Of a stretch of 64,000 nucleotides of DNA, positions 18,444-25,493 are shown piece after piece (the first letter of the stretch is position 1; each line of letters starts with the position of its first letter). Under the pieces are notes generated by a model. It was not told the DNA's origin. It searched no databases and worked only from the letters and a program-made list of their open reading frames with translations. The translations under genes were made by a program, and so were the position numbers. This stretch comes from Sinorhizobium kostiense (GTDB lineage: Bacteria; Pseudomonadota; Alphaproteobacteria; Rhizobiales; Rhizobiaceae). The stretch is taken from assembly GCF_017874595.1 (NCBI RefSeq), contig NZ_JAGILA010000003.1:310001-374000 (forward strand), read 5' to 3'.

Positions 18444-18620
18444 ATGCGCAAGCAGACAAAGCCGTTCACCGTCAAAATCAATCCGTCTCGCAAGCCGAAA
18501 TCCGGCACACAGAAGACGTCGATCTGGGGAAAGTTGGACCTGCGAACGGATGAAGATCTGCAGGTGACGACCGAGCCGGTAGCGGAGTTTACCACCGCCG
18601 CTGGCGGCGGGCAGTCCTAA
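18444..18620 (+). CDS. small conserved hypothetical (58 aa)
   Basis: Begins [19 protein letters not shown] and ends in a Gly-rich tail. GAGGA sits a few bases before the ATG at 18444. The basic N-terminal half with [10 protein letters not shown] and an acidic second half is a pattern I recognise from short rhizobial plasmid ORFs. Function unknown. Confidence 0.6.
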   Translation: MRKQTKPFTVKINPSRKPKSGTQKTSIWGKLDLRTDEDLQVTTEPVAEFTTAAGGGQS

Positions 18621-18652
18621 TCCACGCAAGACCGGGAGCTGCATTAACCTAT

Positions 18653-18877
18653 TCAAGCCGCCTGTCGGTCTTGGCCACGCCCAGGCTGAAGATCGTGAAG
18701 ATAGGCAACGGCACGCTGGGCATGCGCCGCGGCGTGGAAGATCGCCCGTTTGTCTCCGGACAGGACGGTGAGCCAGGACTGAAGGTAGGACGCGTGATCC
18801 GGCCGCGGCTCGAGTTCCGGCGCGATGCCGAGATCAGCGCAGAGGAAGCAGCTGCCAAGCTCGGCAACATATCCTGA
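18653..18877 (-). pseudogene. C-terminal fragment of an ArdC-like antirestriction protein
   Basis: The minus frame reads YVAELGSCFLCADLGIAPE, PRPDHASYLQSWL, SGDKRAIFHAAAHAQRA and stops. It aligns with the last 75 or so residues of the intact ardC at 22614-23537 but is clearly a different paralogue. The N-terminal ssDNA-binding and metallopeptidase portions are missing, and the break lies at the edge of the mer cassette. Confidence 0.75.
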
Positions 18878-18901
18878 AAGTCAAGCCGTCAGCAGCGTTG
18901 T

Positions 18902-21127
18902 TCAGCCGGCACAGCACGACAGCCTGGCGACGTCCTTGTCGAAGGCCAGTGCCGCGAGCTTCAAGCCCTCGACGGTCGTGAGGTATGGAAAAATCGCCTC
19001 CGCGAGATCGTTGACGGTGAGGCCCTGCCGGATTGCCAGCGTCGCGGTCTGGATGCTGTCGGCGCCTTCCGGCGCGAGGATATGGGCGCCAAGCAGACGA
19101 CCGCTGCCGGCGTCGGCAACAAGCTTGATAAGCCCGCGGGTATCGCGGGCCGCAAGCGCGCGGGGCACCTGGTCGAGACCGATCGTCGAGATGCGGACGG
19201 CATGCGTGGCGGCGCGCGCCGCGGCCTCGGTCAATCCGACGCTCGCCACCTGCGGATCGGTGAAGACGATGGCCGGCATGGCGCTGTTGTCGTAGCGTCG
19301 ACTGTCGCCGTTGAGGGCGTTGCTGGCGGCGAGCTTGGCGCCGTAGGCGGCCATGTAGACGAACTGGTCGCGGCCGGTGACGTCCCCGGCGGCATAGACA
19401 CCAGCCTTGGTCGTGCGCATGCGGTCGTCGACGATGATGCCGCCTTTCGGCGAGATGGCGATTCCATACTCGGCGAGGCCGAGACCTTCGATGTTGGGCG
19501 TGCGGCCGGTTGCGATCAGCACCCGATCCGCGTCGATCGCCATATCCTGGCCGTTACGCATAACGGTCAGCGAAACGCCGCCCTCGGTCTTGCGGATTGC
19601 GCGGTAGGCAATGCCGGAGACGACGGTGATCCCTTCCCCCTCAAAATACCCCCTCAGCGCCGCGCCGATCTCCGGCTCGGCCTCCGGCAGCAGGCGCGAC
19701 CGGCAGACGAGGGTCACCTTTACCCCGGCGCGAGCGAACATCTGGGCGAGTTCGGCGCCGATATAGCCGCCGCCGATGACGAGCAGCGAGTGCGGCAGTT
19801 CCTCGAGGTCAAGCGCCGTCGTGCTGGTCAGGTACGGCACGGTCTCGATACCGGGGATCGCGGGTACGGCCGGCCGCGCACCGGTGGCGATGATGATCTT
19901 GCCGGCGGGAATGCGCGTGCCGCCGACCTCGACACCGCCGTCGACGAGGCGCGCCGGCCCGTCGCGAAAGGCGATGCCGTTGTAGGCAGGGAGCAGGTCG
20001 ACATACTTCGCTTGGCGTAACTCAGAAACGAGCGCGTCCTTCTGGCGAATGGTCCCGCCCCAGTCGGTCACTTCGGCCTCCGCCGTGATACCGGCAAAGC
20101 GGGCGGTGGCGCGCGCATTGTGCAGCGTCTCGGCGGCACGGATCAGCGTCTTCGACGGCACGCAACCGACATTGACGCAGGTGCCGCCGATGGTGCCGCT
20201 GCCGATGAGTGCGACCTGGGCACCCTGATCGGCGGCGGTGATCGCGGCCGAGAAGCCGGCCGAGCCGGCGCCAATCACGACGAGGTCGTGAGCGCCTCCA
20301 TTGCCAAGCTTGGCTCGGAGAGGGCGACTTGCGACCGTCGTATTGAGACCGGCGAGGCTCGGGCCGAACAGAGCGCGTCCGGCCTCCAGCCCTTCCGCGA
20401 TCGTCAGCCGAAACCCGGGTCCGTCGGCCGAACGTCCGTTTCGCCAGGCGGAAAGATGCTCGTCCGAGCAGAGAAACGCGGTCGTCGCGCAGAGCGAGCT
20501 CGCAGCGCAGCCGCCTTCATAGCGGACGCTCAGCCACAGGACGGCCGCCCGCGGCGCGACGTCGGCCAGCGCCCTTCCTCGCTCCCGCGTCGTGATCCGG
20601 ATCGGCGCGCCGCAATGACGGCAGGCCGAGGCGATCGCGATATCGCGATCGGTCATGGCGCCGATGCCGAGCGCATCAACCGCGCACATGGTGTTGAGCA
20701 CGCGTCCGTCCAGCGTCACCCGATGGCCCGTGTCGCGGTCGGTGAAGGGATAGGCACCGACGATCCGCTCGCCATCGAGAACGACGAGGTCGCGTCGGCG
20801 CAGATCTGCGAGCAGAGGCCGGATGGCGGCCTCGCTGAGTTCCGCACGCTCGGCCAGCGCGCTCCTCTTCGGAGCTCGTCCGTCTTCGACATAGAGCTGG
20901 AGCAGCGCGGCGCGCACGCGGTCCGCGGCGGGATCATAACCGCTCCAGCGATTGAGCACGTGGTCGGAGCCGACCATGGCCTTGAGCGCATCGCGGACTG
21001 CCGGCGATTTGACGACCGACCAGTCAGGAAACATCACGCCCGGCCGCACGGCAAAGCTCGGCGCTGTCGCTGGCGTCGAAATGACAGCCTTGCCCGGGGA
21101 GGGGGAGGATGCGCAGCAGTCGTTCAT
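18902..21127 (-). CDS. merBA: MerBA, fused organomercurial lyase and mercuric reductase
   Basis: 741 residues. About 30-265 is alkylmercury lyase (MerB): a winged-helix start (ALAERAELSEAAIRPLLADL), then TMCAVDALG (Cys148, Asp151) and a cluster of cysteines (Cys207, 213, 220) where the second catalytic Cys is expected. About 280-741 is MerA: FAD motif VVIGAGSAGFSAA, redox pair in GGTCVNVGCVPSK (Cys317, Cys322), NAD motif VIGGGYIGAELA, and the C-terminal vicinal pair in LSCCAG. There is no N-terminal HMA domain. One polypeptide would cleave C-Hg bonds and reduce Hg(II) to Hg(0) in the cytosol. Last gene of the mer operon. Confidence 0.93.
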   Translation of the reverse strand: MNDCCASSPSPGKAVISTPATAPSFAVRPGVMFPDWSVVKSPAVRDALKAMVGSDHVLNRWSGYDPAADRVRAALLQLYVEDGRAPKRSALAERAELSEAAIRPLLADLRRRDLVVLDGERIVGAYPFTDRDTGHRVTLDGRVLNTMCAVDALGIGAMTDRDIAIASACRHCGAPIRITTRERGRALADVAPRAAVLWLSVRYEGGCAASSLCATTAFLCSDEHLSAWRNGRSADGPGFRLTIAEGLEAGRALFGPSLAGLNTTVASRPLRAKLGNGGAHDLVVIGAGSAGFSAAITAADQGAQVALIGSGTIGGTCVNVGCVPSKTLIRAAETLHNARATARFAGITAEAEVTDWGGTIRQKDALVSELRQAKYVDLLPAYNGIAFRDGPARLVDGGVEVGGTRIPAGKIIIATGARPAVPAIPGIETVPYLTSTTALDLEELPHSLLVIGGGYIGAELAQMFARAGVKVTLVCRSRLLPEAEPEIGAALRGYFEGEGITVVSGIAYRAIRKTEGGVSLTVMRNGQDMAIDADRVLIATGRTPNIEGLGLAEYGIAISPKGGIIVDDRMRTTKAGVYAAGDVTGRDQFVYMAAYGAKLAASNALNGDSRRYDNSAMPAIVFTDPQVASVGLTEAAARAATHAVRISTIGLDQVPRALAARDTRGLIKLVADAGSGRLLGAHILAPEGADSIQTATLAIRQGLTVNDLAEAIFPYLTTVEGLKLAALAFDKDVARLSCCAG

Positions 21128-21193
21128 GGCTTCATGCCCTTCTTGTGGTTCGTTGTCTCGCAGCCCGCAGGCCTTGCCGGCAATGATGGAGGT

Positions 21194-21370
21194 TCATGCG
21201 ACAAGACCGAGGCCGGTGGCCATCAGCGGCAGCACCACCAGACCCGCGCCAGCGAGCCAGACGCCAAGGCCAGCCAGCGGCAGGCTCAGGGCGACGAGTG
21301 GCGCTGCGCAGCAGATCGCGACAAGGACCGCGCCGGCCACGCCTGCGCGGATTGCAGTGCGGTCGGTCAT
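21194..21370 (-). CDS. merF: small mercury transporter, MerF-like
   Basis: 58 residues. Two membrane segments (AGVAGAVLVAICCAAPLVAL and LGVWLAGAGLVVLPLMATGL), with the vicinal Cys pair in the first (ICCAAP) as in MerF and MerT. It is shorter than typical MerF (about 80) and lacks the second Cys pair. The ATG at 21370 is one base past the merP stop, so translation is coupled. MerE is an alternative, but the CC-A-P context favours MerF. Confidence 0.65.
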   Translation of the reverse strand: MTDRTAIRAGVAGAVLVAICCAAPLVALSLPLAGLGVWLAGAGLVVLPLMATGLGLVA

Positions 21371-21371
21371 C

Positions 21372-21662
21372 TTAGCTGCCCTGTTGCGTCGGACGGGCCG
21401 GATAGCCGGCATTCATGCTGGCGGCCGCGATCGCGTCGGCGTTCGTCTTCGTATCGTCGAAGGTGACCGTCGCGGTCTTCGCCTCGAAGGAGACGGTCAC
21501 ATTGGCAACGCCGGGGACGGCCGCCATGGTGGTCTTCACGATGTAGGGGCACGAGGCGCAGGTCATGTTGTCGACGGCGAAGGTGACCGTGCGCTCGCCG
21601 GCCCAGGCGGCCGGGGCCAGCATCAGCGCGCCGATCACGGTGCAAATACTGAAACTCTTCAT
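21372..21662 (-). CDS. merP: MerP, periplasmic mercury-binding protein
   Basis: 96 residues with a signal peptide (MKSFSICTVIGALMLAPAAWA) and one HMA domain. DNMTCASCPYIV is the metal-binding motif, and VPGVANVTVSFEAKTATVTFDD completes the ferredoxin-like fold. It hands Hg(II) to MerT at the inner membrane. GGAG precedes the ATG. It lies 23 bases after merT. Confidence 0.93.
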   Translation of the reverse strand: MKSFSICTVIGALMLAPAAWAGERTVTFAVDNMTCASCPYIVKTTMAAVPGVANVTVSFEAKTATVTFDDTKTNADAIAAASMNAGYPARPTQQGS

Positions 21663-21685
21663 GAGGTGGGTCTCCTCTCTCGGCG

Positions 21686-22084
21686 TCAGGCGGAAAGCAG
21701 TAGCGGGGCGACATAGTCGAAGGCGAAGGCGGCGATGACGAGGACTGTTGCGATCCAGAGCGCGAACTGGACGAGGCGACTGCGGGCTGGGCGCGCGCAG
21801 GCGGCATCGTCGGCGCACGCACGCCACGGCTTCCGGTAGACGAGGTAGAAGCCATAGCCGAGAACGCCCGTCGTCCCGGCGACGAAGTAGGACTTGTAGG
21901 GCGCGAGTGCCGTCAGGTTGCTGATCCAAGCGCCGCCGATGCCAAGGCTGAAGAGGACGAGCGGAATGATGCAGCAGGAGGAGGCCGCGAGCGCGCCGAG
22001 GATGCCTCCGGCTGCGACCAGGCGCTGGCGGCCGGTCTCGCTCATCGGCGCAATGTCTGCCGTTCCGTGTGGCGATGCATTCAT
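21686..22084 (-). CDS. merT: MerT, inner-membrane mercuric ion transporter
   Basis: 132 residues, three membrane segments. The first holds the vicinal pair SSCCIIPLVLFSLGIGG, and the loop after the second holds further cysteines (ACADDAACA), as in MerT. It brings Hg(II) from MerP to the cytosolic MerBA. First gene of the operon, directly behind the MerR-controlled promoter. Confidence 0.93.
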   Translation of the reverse strand: MNASPHGTADIAPMSETGRQRLVAAGGILGALAASSCCIIPLVLFSLGIGGAWISNLTALAPYKSYFVAGTTGVLGYGFYLVYRKPWRACADDAACARPARSRLVQFALWIATVLVIAAFAFDYVAPLLLSA

Positions 22085-22125
22085 CTCGGGTCTCGCTTTC
22101 CTTGCTGAACTCCTATCAAGGCGCT

Positions 22126-22156
22126 AGTGTGCAGTCTGTAGCAACTACAGGGTCAA
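22126..22156 (-). promoter_or_regulatory. mer promoter/operator bound by MerR
   Basis: On the minus strand TTGACC (22151-22156) is followed by a perfect dyad CTGTAG-TTG-CTACAG (22136-22150) and a -10-like CACACT (22126-22131). The 19-base spacer with the dyad between -35 and -10 is the hallmark of MerR-activated promoters. Confidence 0.85.
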
Positions 22157-22169
22157 GAGGGTGTTTGCG

Positions 22170-22598
22170 ATGGGCGACCGCGCCGGGGTGACAGGTATGC
22201 AGCGGGCCGAGCTTGCCCGGCGGACGGGCTGCAATCTGGAGACGGTGCGCTATTATGAGAAGGTTGGCCTTCTGCCCGAGCCGCCCCGCACTGCGAGCGG
22301 CTATCGCAGCTACGACAGCACGCACGAGCGGCGCCTTCGCTTCGTCTTGCGAGCCCGCGAGCTCGGCTTCTCGCTGGACGAAATCCGCGAGCTCCTGTGT
22401 CTCGTTGACGAGCGTGACCGGCCCTGCGCCGAAGTACGAGACGTCGCGGCCGTCCACCTTGCTGTCGTCCGAGCGAAGATCGCCGACCTCAAGCGCATGG
22501 AACGAGTGCTGAAGGACGTCGTTGCCCAGTGCGGCGACGGCACGCTCCCGGAATGTCCGCTGATCGAGACGCTGTTCCAGGAGCGCAACGCTATCTGA
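22170..22598 (+). CDS. merR: MerR, mercury-responsive regulator
   Basis: 142 residues. The helix-turn-helix segment LARRTGCNLETVRYYEKVGL and wing ARTASGYRSYD-like stretch define MerR. The three metal-ligand cysteines appear as Cys in RDRPCAEV, VAQCGDG and LPECPLIE, the Hg(II) pattern of true MerR. The ATG at 22170 is preferred because AAGAGG lies nine bases upstream; a GTG at 22161 is possible. Divergent from merT, sharing the operator. Confidence 0.93.
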   Translation: MGDRAGVTGMQRAELARRTGCNLETVRYYEKVGLLPEPPRTASGYRSYDSTHERRLRFVLRARELGFSLDEIRELLCLVDERDRPCAEVRDVAAVHLAVVRAKIADLKRMERVLKDVVAQCGDGTLPECPLIETLFQERNAI

Positions 22599-22613
22599 TC
22601 GAGCTGGGGGCGC

Positions 22614-23537
22614 CTATGCGGCGCCCCGGACCTCGTGCTGGCGAGCGCCGGCCTGCTGCGCGTGCATCCAATCGGCGATCTGCTGCGCCTTGCTGGCGGC
22701 AGTGAAGATGGCGCGCTTGTCGGAGCGCAGCACCTCGAGCCAGGAAGCGATGTAGCGGGCATGATCGGGCCGCGGTTCGACGCTGAGACTGAGATCGGCG
22801 CAGATCATCGCGCTCAAGAGCTCGACTGTGCATTCCTCCATCGCATAGGCGGCCGAGCCGAAGCGTCCGGAGAGATCGCGGTCGAGGCGGTGGCTGGCGC
22901 CGGAAGCGTGGCCGCATTCGTGAAGCAGCACGGCATAATAGGCGAGGGCATCACGGAAGCAGGCGAACTCCGGCATCTGCACGTGATCCGTAGATGGGCG
23001 GTAATAGGCCTGCGAGCCGCCGTGGCGGATGTCGATGTCGAGCGCCGCACAGAAGCGTTCGGCCCGCTCGATTCGCTCGGCCTCGGGCAGCACCGGCATT
23101 GCGGGTGGCGTGTAGCCGTCGACCTGCGCGCAGTTGAACACGGTATAGCCGCGGGCGAACATGCGCCGGCCGGGCTCGTCGCGATCCGCTTCGCCGTCCT
23201 GATCGTCCGCCTCGCCGCGATCGGTGGTCTTCCAGAACACGACAAGGTGGCCGCGTTCGCCCTTGCGAACCTGGGCGCCGAGCGCCTGCCATTGGCGGTA
23301 GGTCCCCCAGATGCCGGCGGGATAGCCGGCCGCGTGCGCGGCAGCCCAGAGTGCGATGACGTTGACGCCGCGATAGGCCTTGCTTGAGGCGATGTTGACG
23401 GGCGTGGTGATGGCCGATCCGTCGTGATGCCAGGGCATCCGGTATTCGCCGGCGCCGGCCTCGATGGCGGCGATGATCTGGCTGGTGACGCGCTCGTAGA
23501 CATCGGTCGGGGTCTGGGGGGTGCGATCTGTGGTCAT
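22614..23537 (-). CDS. ardC: ArdC-type antirestriction protein (ssDNA-binding plus metallopeptidase)
   Basis: 307 residues. The N-terminal ArdC domain (about 10-130) includes MPWHHDGSAITTPVNIASSKAYRGVN and the IWGTYRQWQALGAQVRKGE segment. The C-terminal zincin-like domain has HECGHASG (HExxH). Start at 23537 is decided by TAAGGAGG just upstream. ArdC proteins protect incoming plasmid DNA and bind ssDNA. Its upstream region forms a long palindrome (23542-23705). Confidence 0.92.
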   Translation of the reverse strand: MTTDRTPQTPTDVYERVTSQIIAAIEAGAGEYRMPWHHDGSAITTPVNIASSKAYRGVNVIALWAAAHAAGYPAGIWGTYRQWQALGAQVRKGERGHLVVFWKTTDRGEADDQDGEADRDEPGRRMFARGYTVFNCAQVDGYTPPAMPVLPEAERIERAERFCAALDIDIRHGGSQAYYRPSTDHVQMPEFACFRDALAYYAVLLHECGHASGASHRLDRDLSGRFGSAAYAMEECTVELLSAMICADLSLSVEPRPDHARYIASWLEVLRSDKRAIFTAASKAQQIADWMHAQQAGARQHEVRGAA

Positions 23538-23541
23538 TGCT

Positions 23542-23705
23542 GCCTCCTTAAGCTCGCCCTCTCCGTCGAGGGCGAGGCGGCAGGGGCAGACGCGGGAGGC
23601 CGGCCCGTCACACCCTGTTCTCGGTGCTGGTGCGGAACAGGGTTGATGGGCTGGCAGCGTCTGCCACACCCGAGCCCTGCCTCGACGGGCGAGCTTAAGG
23701 AGGCG
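23542..23705. repeat. 164-bp nested palindrome upstream of ardC
   Basis: Outer arms share GCCTCCTTAAGCTCGCCC (18 bases, perfect; 23542-23559 against the right-arm complement ending at 23705), then GTCGAGG and GCAGACGC blocks. Nested inside are CCGGCCCGTCA paired with TGATGGGCTGG (two mismatches) and a 9-bp stem ACCCTGTTC/GAACAGGGT with a 14-base loop (23612-23643). Both outer arms carry AAGGAGG directed outward, toward ardC on one side and a 42-codon frame on the other. It could extrude as one large hairpin in single-stranded DNA. Confidence 0.85.
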
Positions 23706-23711
23706 CAGACC

Positions 23712-23840
23712 ATGACCGGCGCGCCCGGAACAAAACGGTTGGATGATACGCGGCTCTCAGCCGGCGTCGTCTCGCGGCGAGGGCTGCAAGGCGACATCCC
23801 TGGGGTCAACGGATCGGGCGGCGACAGCACAGCTCAATAA
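23712..23840 (+). CDS. possible small ORF (42 aa)
   Basis: ATG at 23712 follows AAGGAGG with good spacing, the mirror image of the ardC start. The product (MTGAPGTKRLDDTRLSAG...) has no recognisable domain. It may be a by-product of the palindrome rather than a gene. Confidence 0.3.
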   Translation: MTGAPGTKRLDDTRLSAGVVSRRGLQGDIPGVNGSGGDSTAQ

Positions 23841-24521
23841 GCTGAGCATCAGGAGCCAGACGCAGTCCGAACCTCGTCTATGCTGATCAGGACCGCCATC
23901 ATTCGCTCGAGGTCCCGCTGGAGGATACTCCGCTGAAGATGGGACAGCCGCTTCTCCTTCAACAGGCTCCTGAACGGGCCCAGGCGGGCCGATGTCTTGC
24001 GGTGATGCAGGCATTGGGACAAAGGGTCGGCTGGCACAAGGCTGTCAGCGGGCCTTTGGCATCAGTTGCCTGCTTCAGGCAGGGAGCCAGCATCAACGAA
24101 GGCGTTCAACTTGCCCGGCGCTATCCAGGCCGGCCTCCGCCAGCTATGTGGGAGCGCTGCGGCCGGCCTGGATAGCGCCTCCGTCAGTCCTGTTGCATCG
24201 ACGCCAGCAGGACACTGAGAGTCGGTGCAGACTGTCAAGATAAGGCAATCAGTTCCTCGCGTGCGCGCTCGCTTCTATCCTTGGCATAGCGGGAGAGATC
24301 ACGGCCGACGCGGCTGGCGGGCGCAGTCCAATGGACGTTATGCCGATATCGGCATAAGTCGCATTATGCCGGGTTCCGGATTATGCCGCGCCACGGTTTA
24401 GGGGCGAGAGAGAAGCATGATTTCAGTAAAGGAGCTCGGCATAAAACGCTTGCGGTCTGTCCCGGACGTCGATTCAGTCAGAGCTAAAATTCGTAGAGGG
24501 GTGGGAGGCAGACGCGTGTGT
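23841..24521. other. gene-poor junction region with inverted repeats
   Basis: No intact gene. A 62-codon minus frame (23849-24037) with LLKEKRLSHLQRSILQRDL may be the end of a lost gene. Another minus segment (24237-24345) ends SRVGRDLSRYAKDRSER...LIALS, also remnant-like. The region holds the 19-bp inverted repeat and GGCATAA repeats listed separately. Confidence 0.4.
24117..24179. repeat. perfect 19-bp inverted repeat
   Basis: GGCGCTATCCAGGCCGGCC at 24117-24135 is exactly complementary to 24161-24179, with a 25-base loop. There is no T run after it, so a simple terminator is unlikely. Confidence 0.85.
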
Positions 24522-24566
24522 TCAACCGATTGCGAATGTGATTATTTCGGGAGAATCGTGGCATAA
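24338..24566. repeat. cluster of TTATGCC/GGCATAA elements
   Basis: A 20-bp perfect palindrome TTATGCCGATATCGGCATAA (24338-24357) is followed by TTATGCC at 24364 and 24381 and GGCATAA at 24438 and 24560. The arrangement suggests recombinase or regulator binding sites, or the end of a mobile element. Confidence 0.7.
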
Positions 24567-24890
24567 GTCTACTTCATCAAAGTCGCCGAATTGCTGTTCG
24601 ATCTGCGGGCCCGATTCTTCCAGCATGTTCCGCAAGGTGTCGATGTCGAGAAACCATAAGGTGCTCTGACTCACCTGCGGCACGCTTTGGTGCTCTGCGT
24701 TTCGAAAGCAAAACAGCCGCCGCATGCAAGGGCGCGTCGAACAACTACGAGAAAATCCCGCAGTTCTTCATCGTTTACAATGGTTTGGAATGCATGCCCA
24801 GTCATGACGATGAGATCAAAGTCGGCTGTGAATCTGGCCGACTGAAGGCTCCCCAGGACCCAGTCAATGTCCGTACGCCTTCGTGCGCGG
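24522..24890 (-). pseudogene. SAM-dependent methyltransferase remnant
   Basis: Frame one (to about 24670) reads FTADFDLIVMTGHAFQTIV and LRDFLVVVRRALACGGCFAFE, the motif II-III region of class I methyltransferases. A second frame then reads STLWFLDIDTLRNMLEESG through to FDEVDLCHDSPEIITFAIG, the usual C-terminal strands. The N-terminal SAM-binding part is missing and replaced by an IstB fragment, and an internal shift is present. Confidence 0.65.
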
Positions 24891-24904
24891 TTTGGCATGG
24901 TGTT

Positions 24905-25140
24905 TGACGTTGCTTTCGCAAGCTCTCGCCGGACAGTTCGATGCGGTAGGCGTTGTGGACAAGGCGGTCGAGGATGGCATCGGCGATCGTTGGATTGCCG
25001 ATCATGTCATACCAGTGATCGACGGGCACCTGGCTGGTGACGATGGTGGATCGTTTCTCGTAGCGGTCCTCGATGATCTCCAGGAGATCGCGCCGCTGCT
25101 CGTCGTTGAGCTTCTCGGGACCCCAGTCGTCCAGTAATGT
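24905..25140 (-). pseudogene. IS21-family IstB-like ATPase fragment
   Basis: LLDDWGPEKLNDEQRRDLLE, RSTIVTSQVPVDHWYDMIG and ADAILDRLVHNAYRIELSG are the C-terminal half of IstB, the AAA+ helper of IS21 elements. The Walker A half and istA are absent. It runs in frame into methyltransferase sequence, marking a recombination joint. Confidence 0.8.
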
Positions 25141-25302
25141 TGTGCTGCACATTACTCGATTAACGTGCACTGCGCAGAGATGTGGAGCTGATACCGCAAG
25201 AGCCCGCAGACGCGCGACTTCCCACGATACGGCTCCACATAACTGAGCGTCTACAAGCGGCGCAGCCAGCCTAACATCCCGCCATCATAAACGATGATCG
25301 CC

Positions 25303-25455
25303 TGATCTTTTGCCGATGACCACCGCTTTCCCGCCGAGATCATTGCGCACGCAGTATGGCTCTACTTTCGCTTTCCGCTCAGCCTGCGCATGGTTGAGGA
25401 ATGGCTCGCGCTCCGTACGTGCGGGCGGGCCACCGATCTCCGCCTCGGAACATGA
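25303..25455 (+). pseudogene. IS6-family transposase N-terminal fragment
   Basis: The plus frame reads HRFPAEIIAHAVWLYFRF and LSLRMVEEWLALR, the conserved start of IS6/IS240-type transposases. It ends after about 45 codons, before any catalytic Asp. Confidence 0.75.
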
Positions 25456-25493
25456 CGTCTAGTGCTGATCTGCTTAACGGTAGCCACTGAGAC

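Noticed and set aside
21194..21370. Calling the small mer protein MerE
   Set aside because: The vicinal Cys pair inside the first membrane segment followed by AAP is more like MerF/MerT; kept as MerF-like with reduced confidence.
20120..21466. 448-codon plus frame opposite merBA
   Set aside because: Antisense shadow of a high-GC gene.
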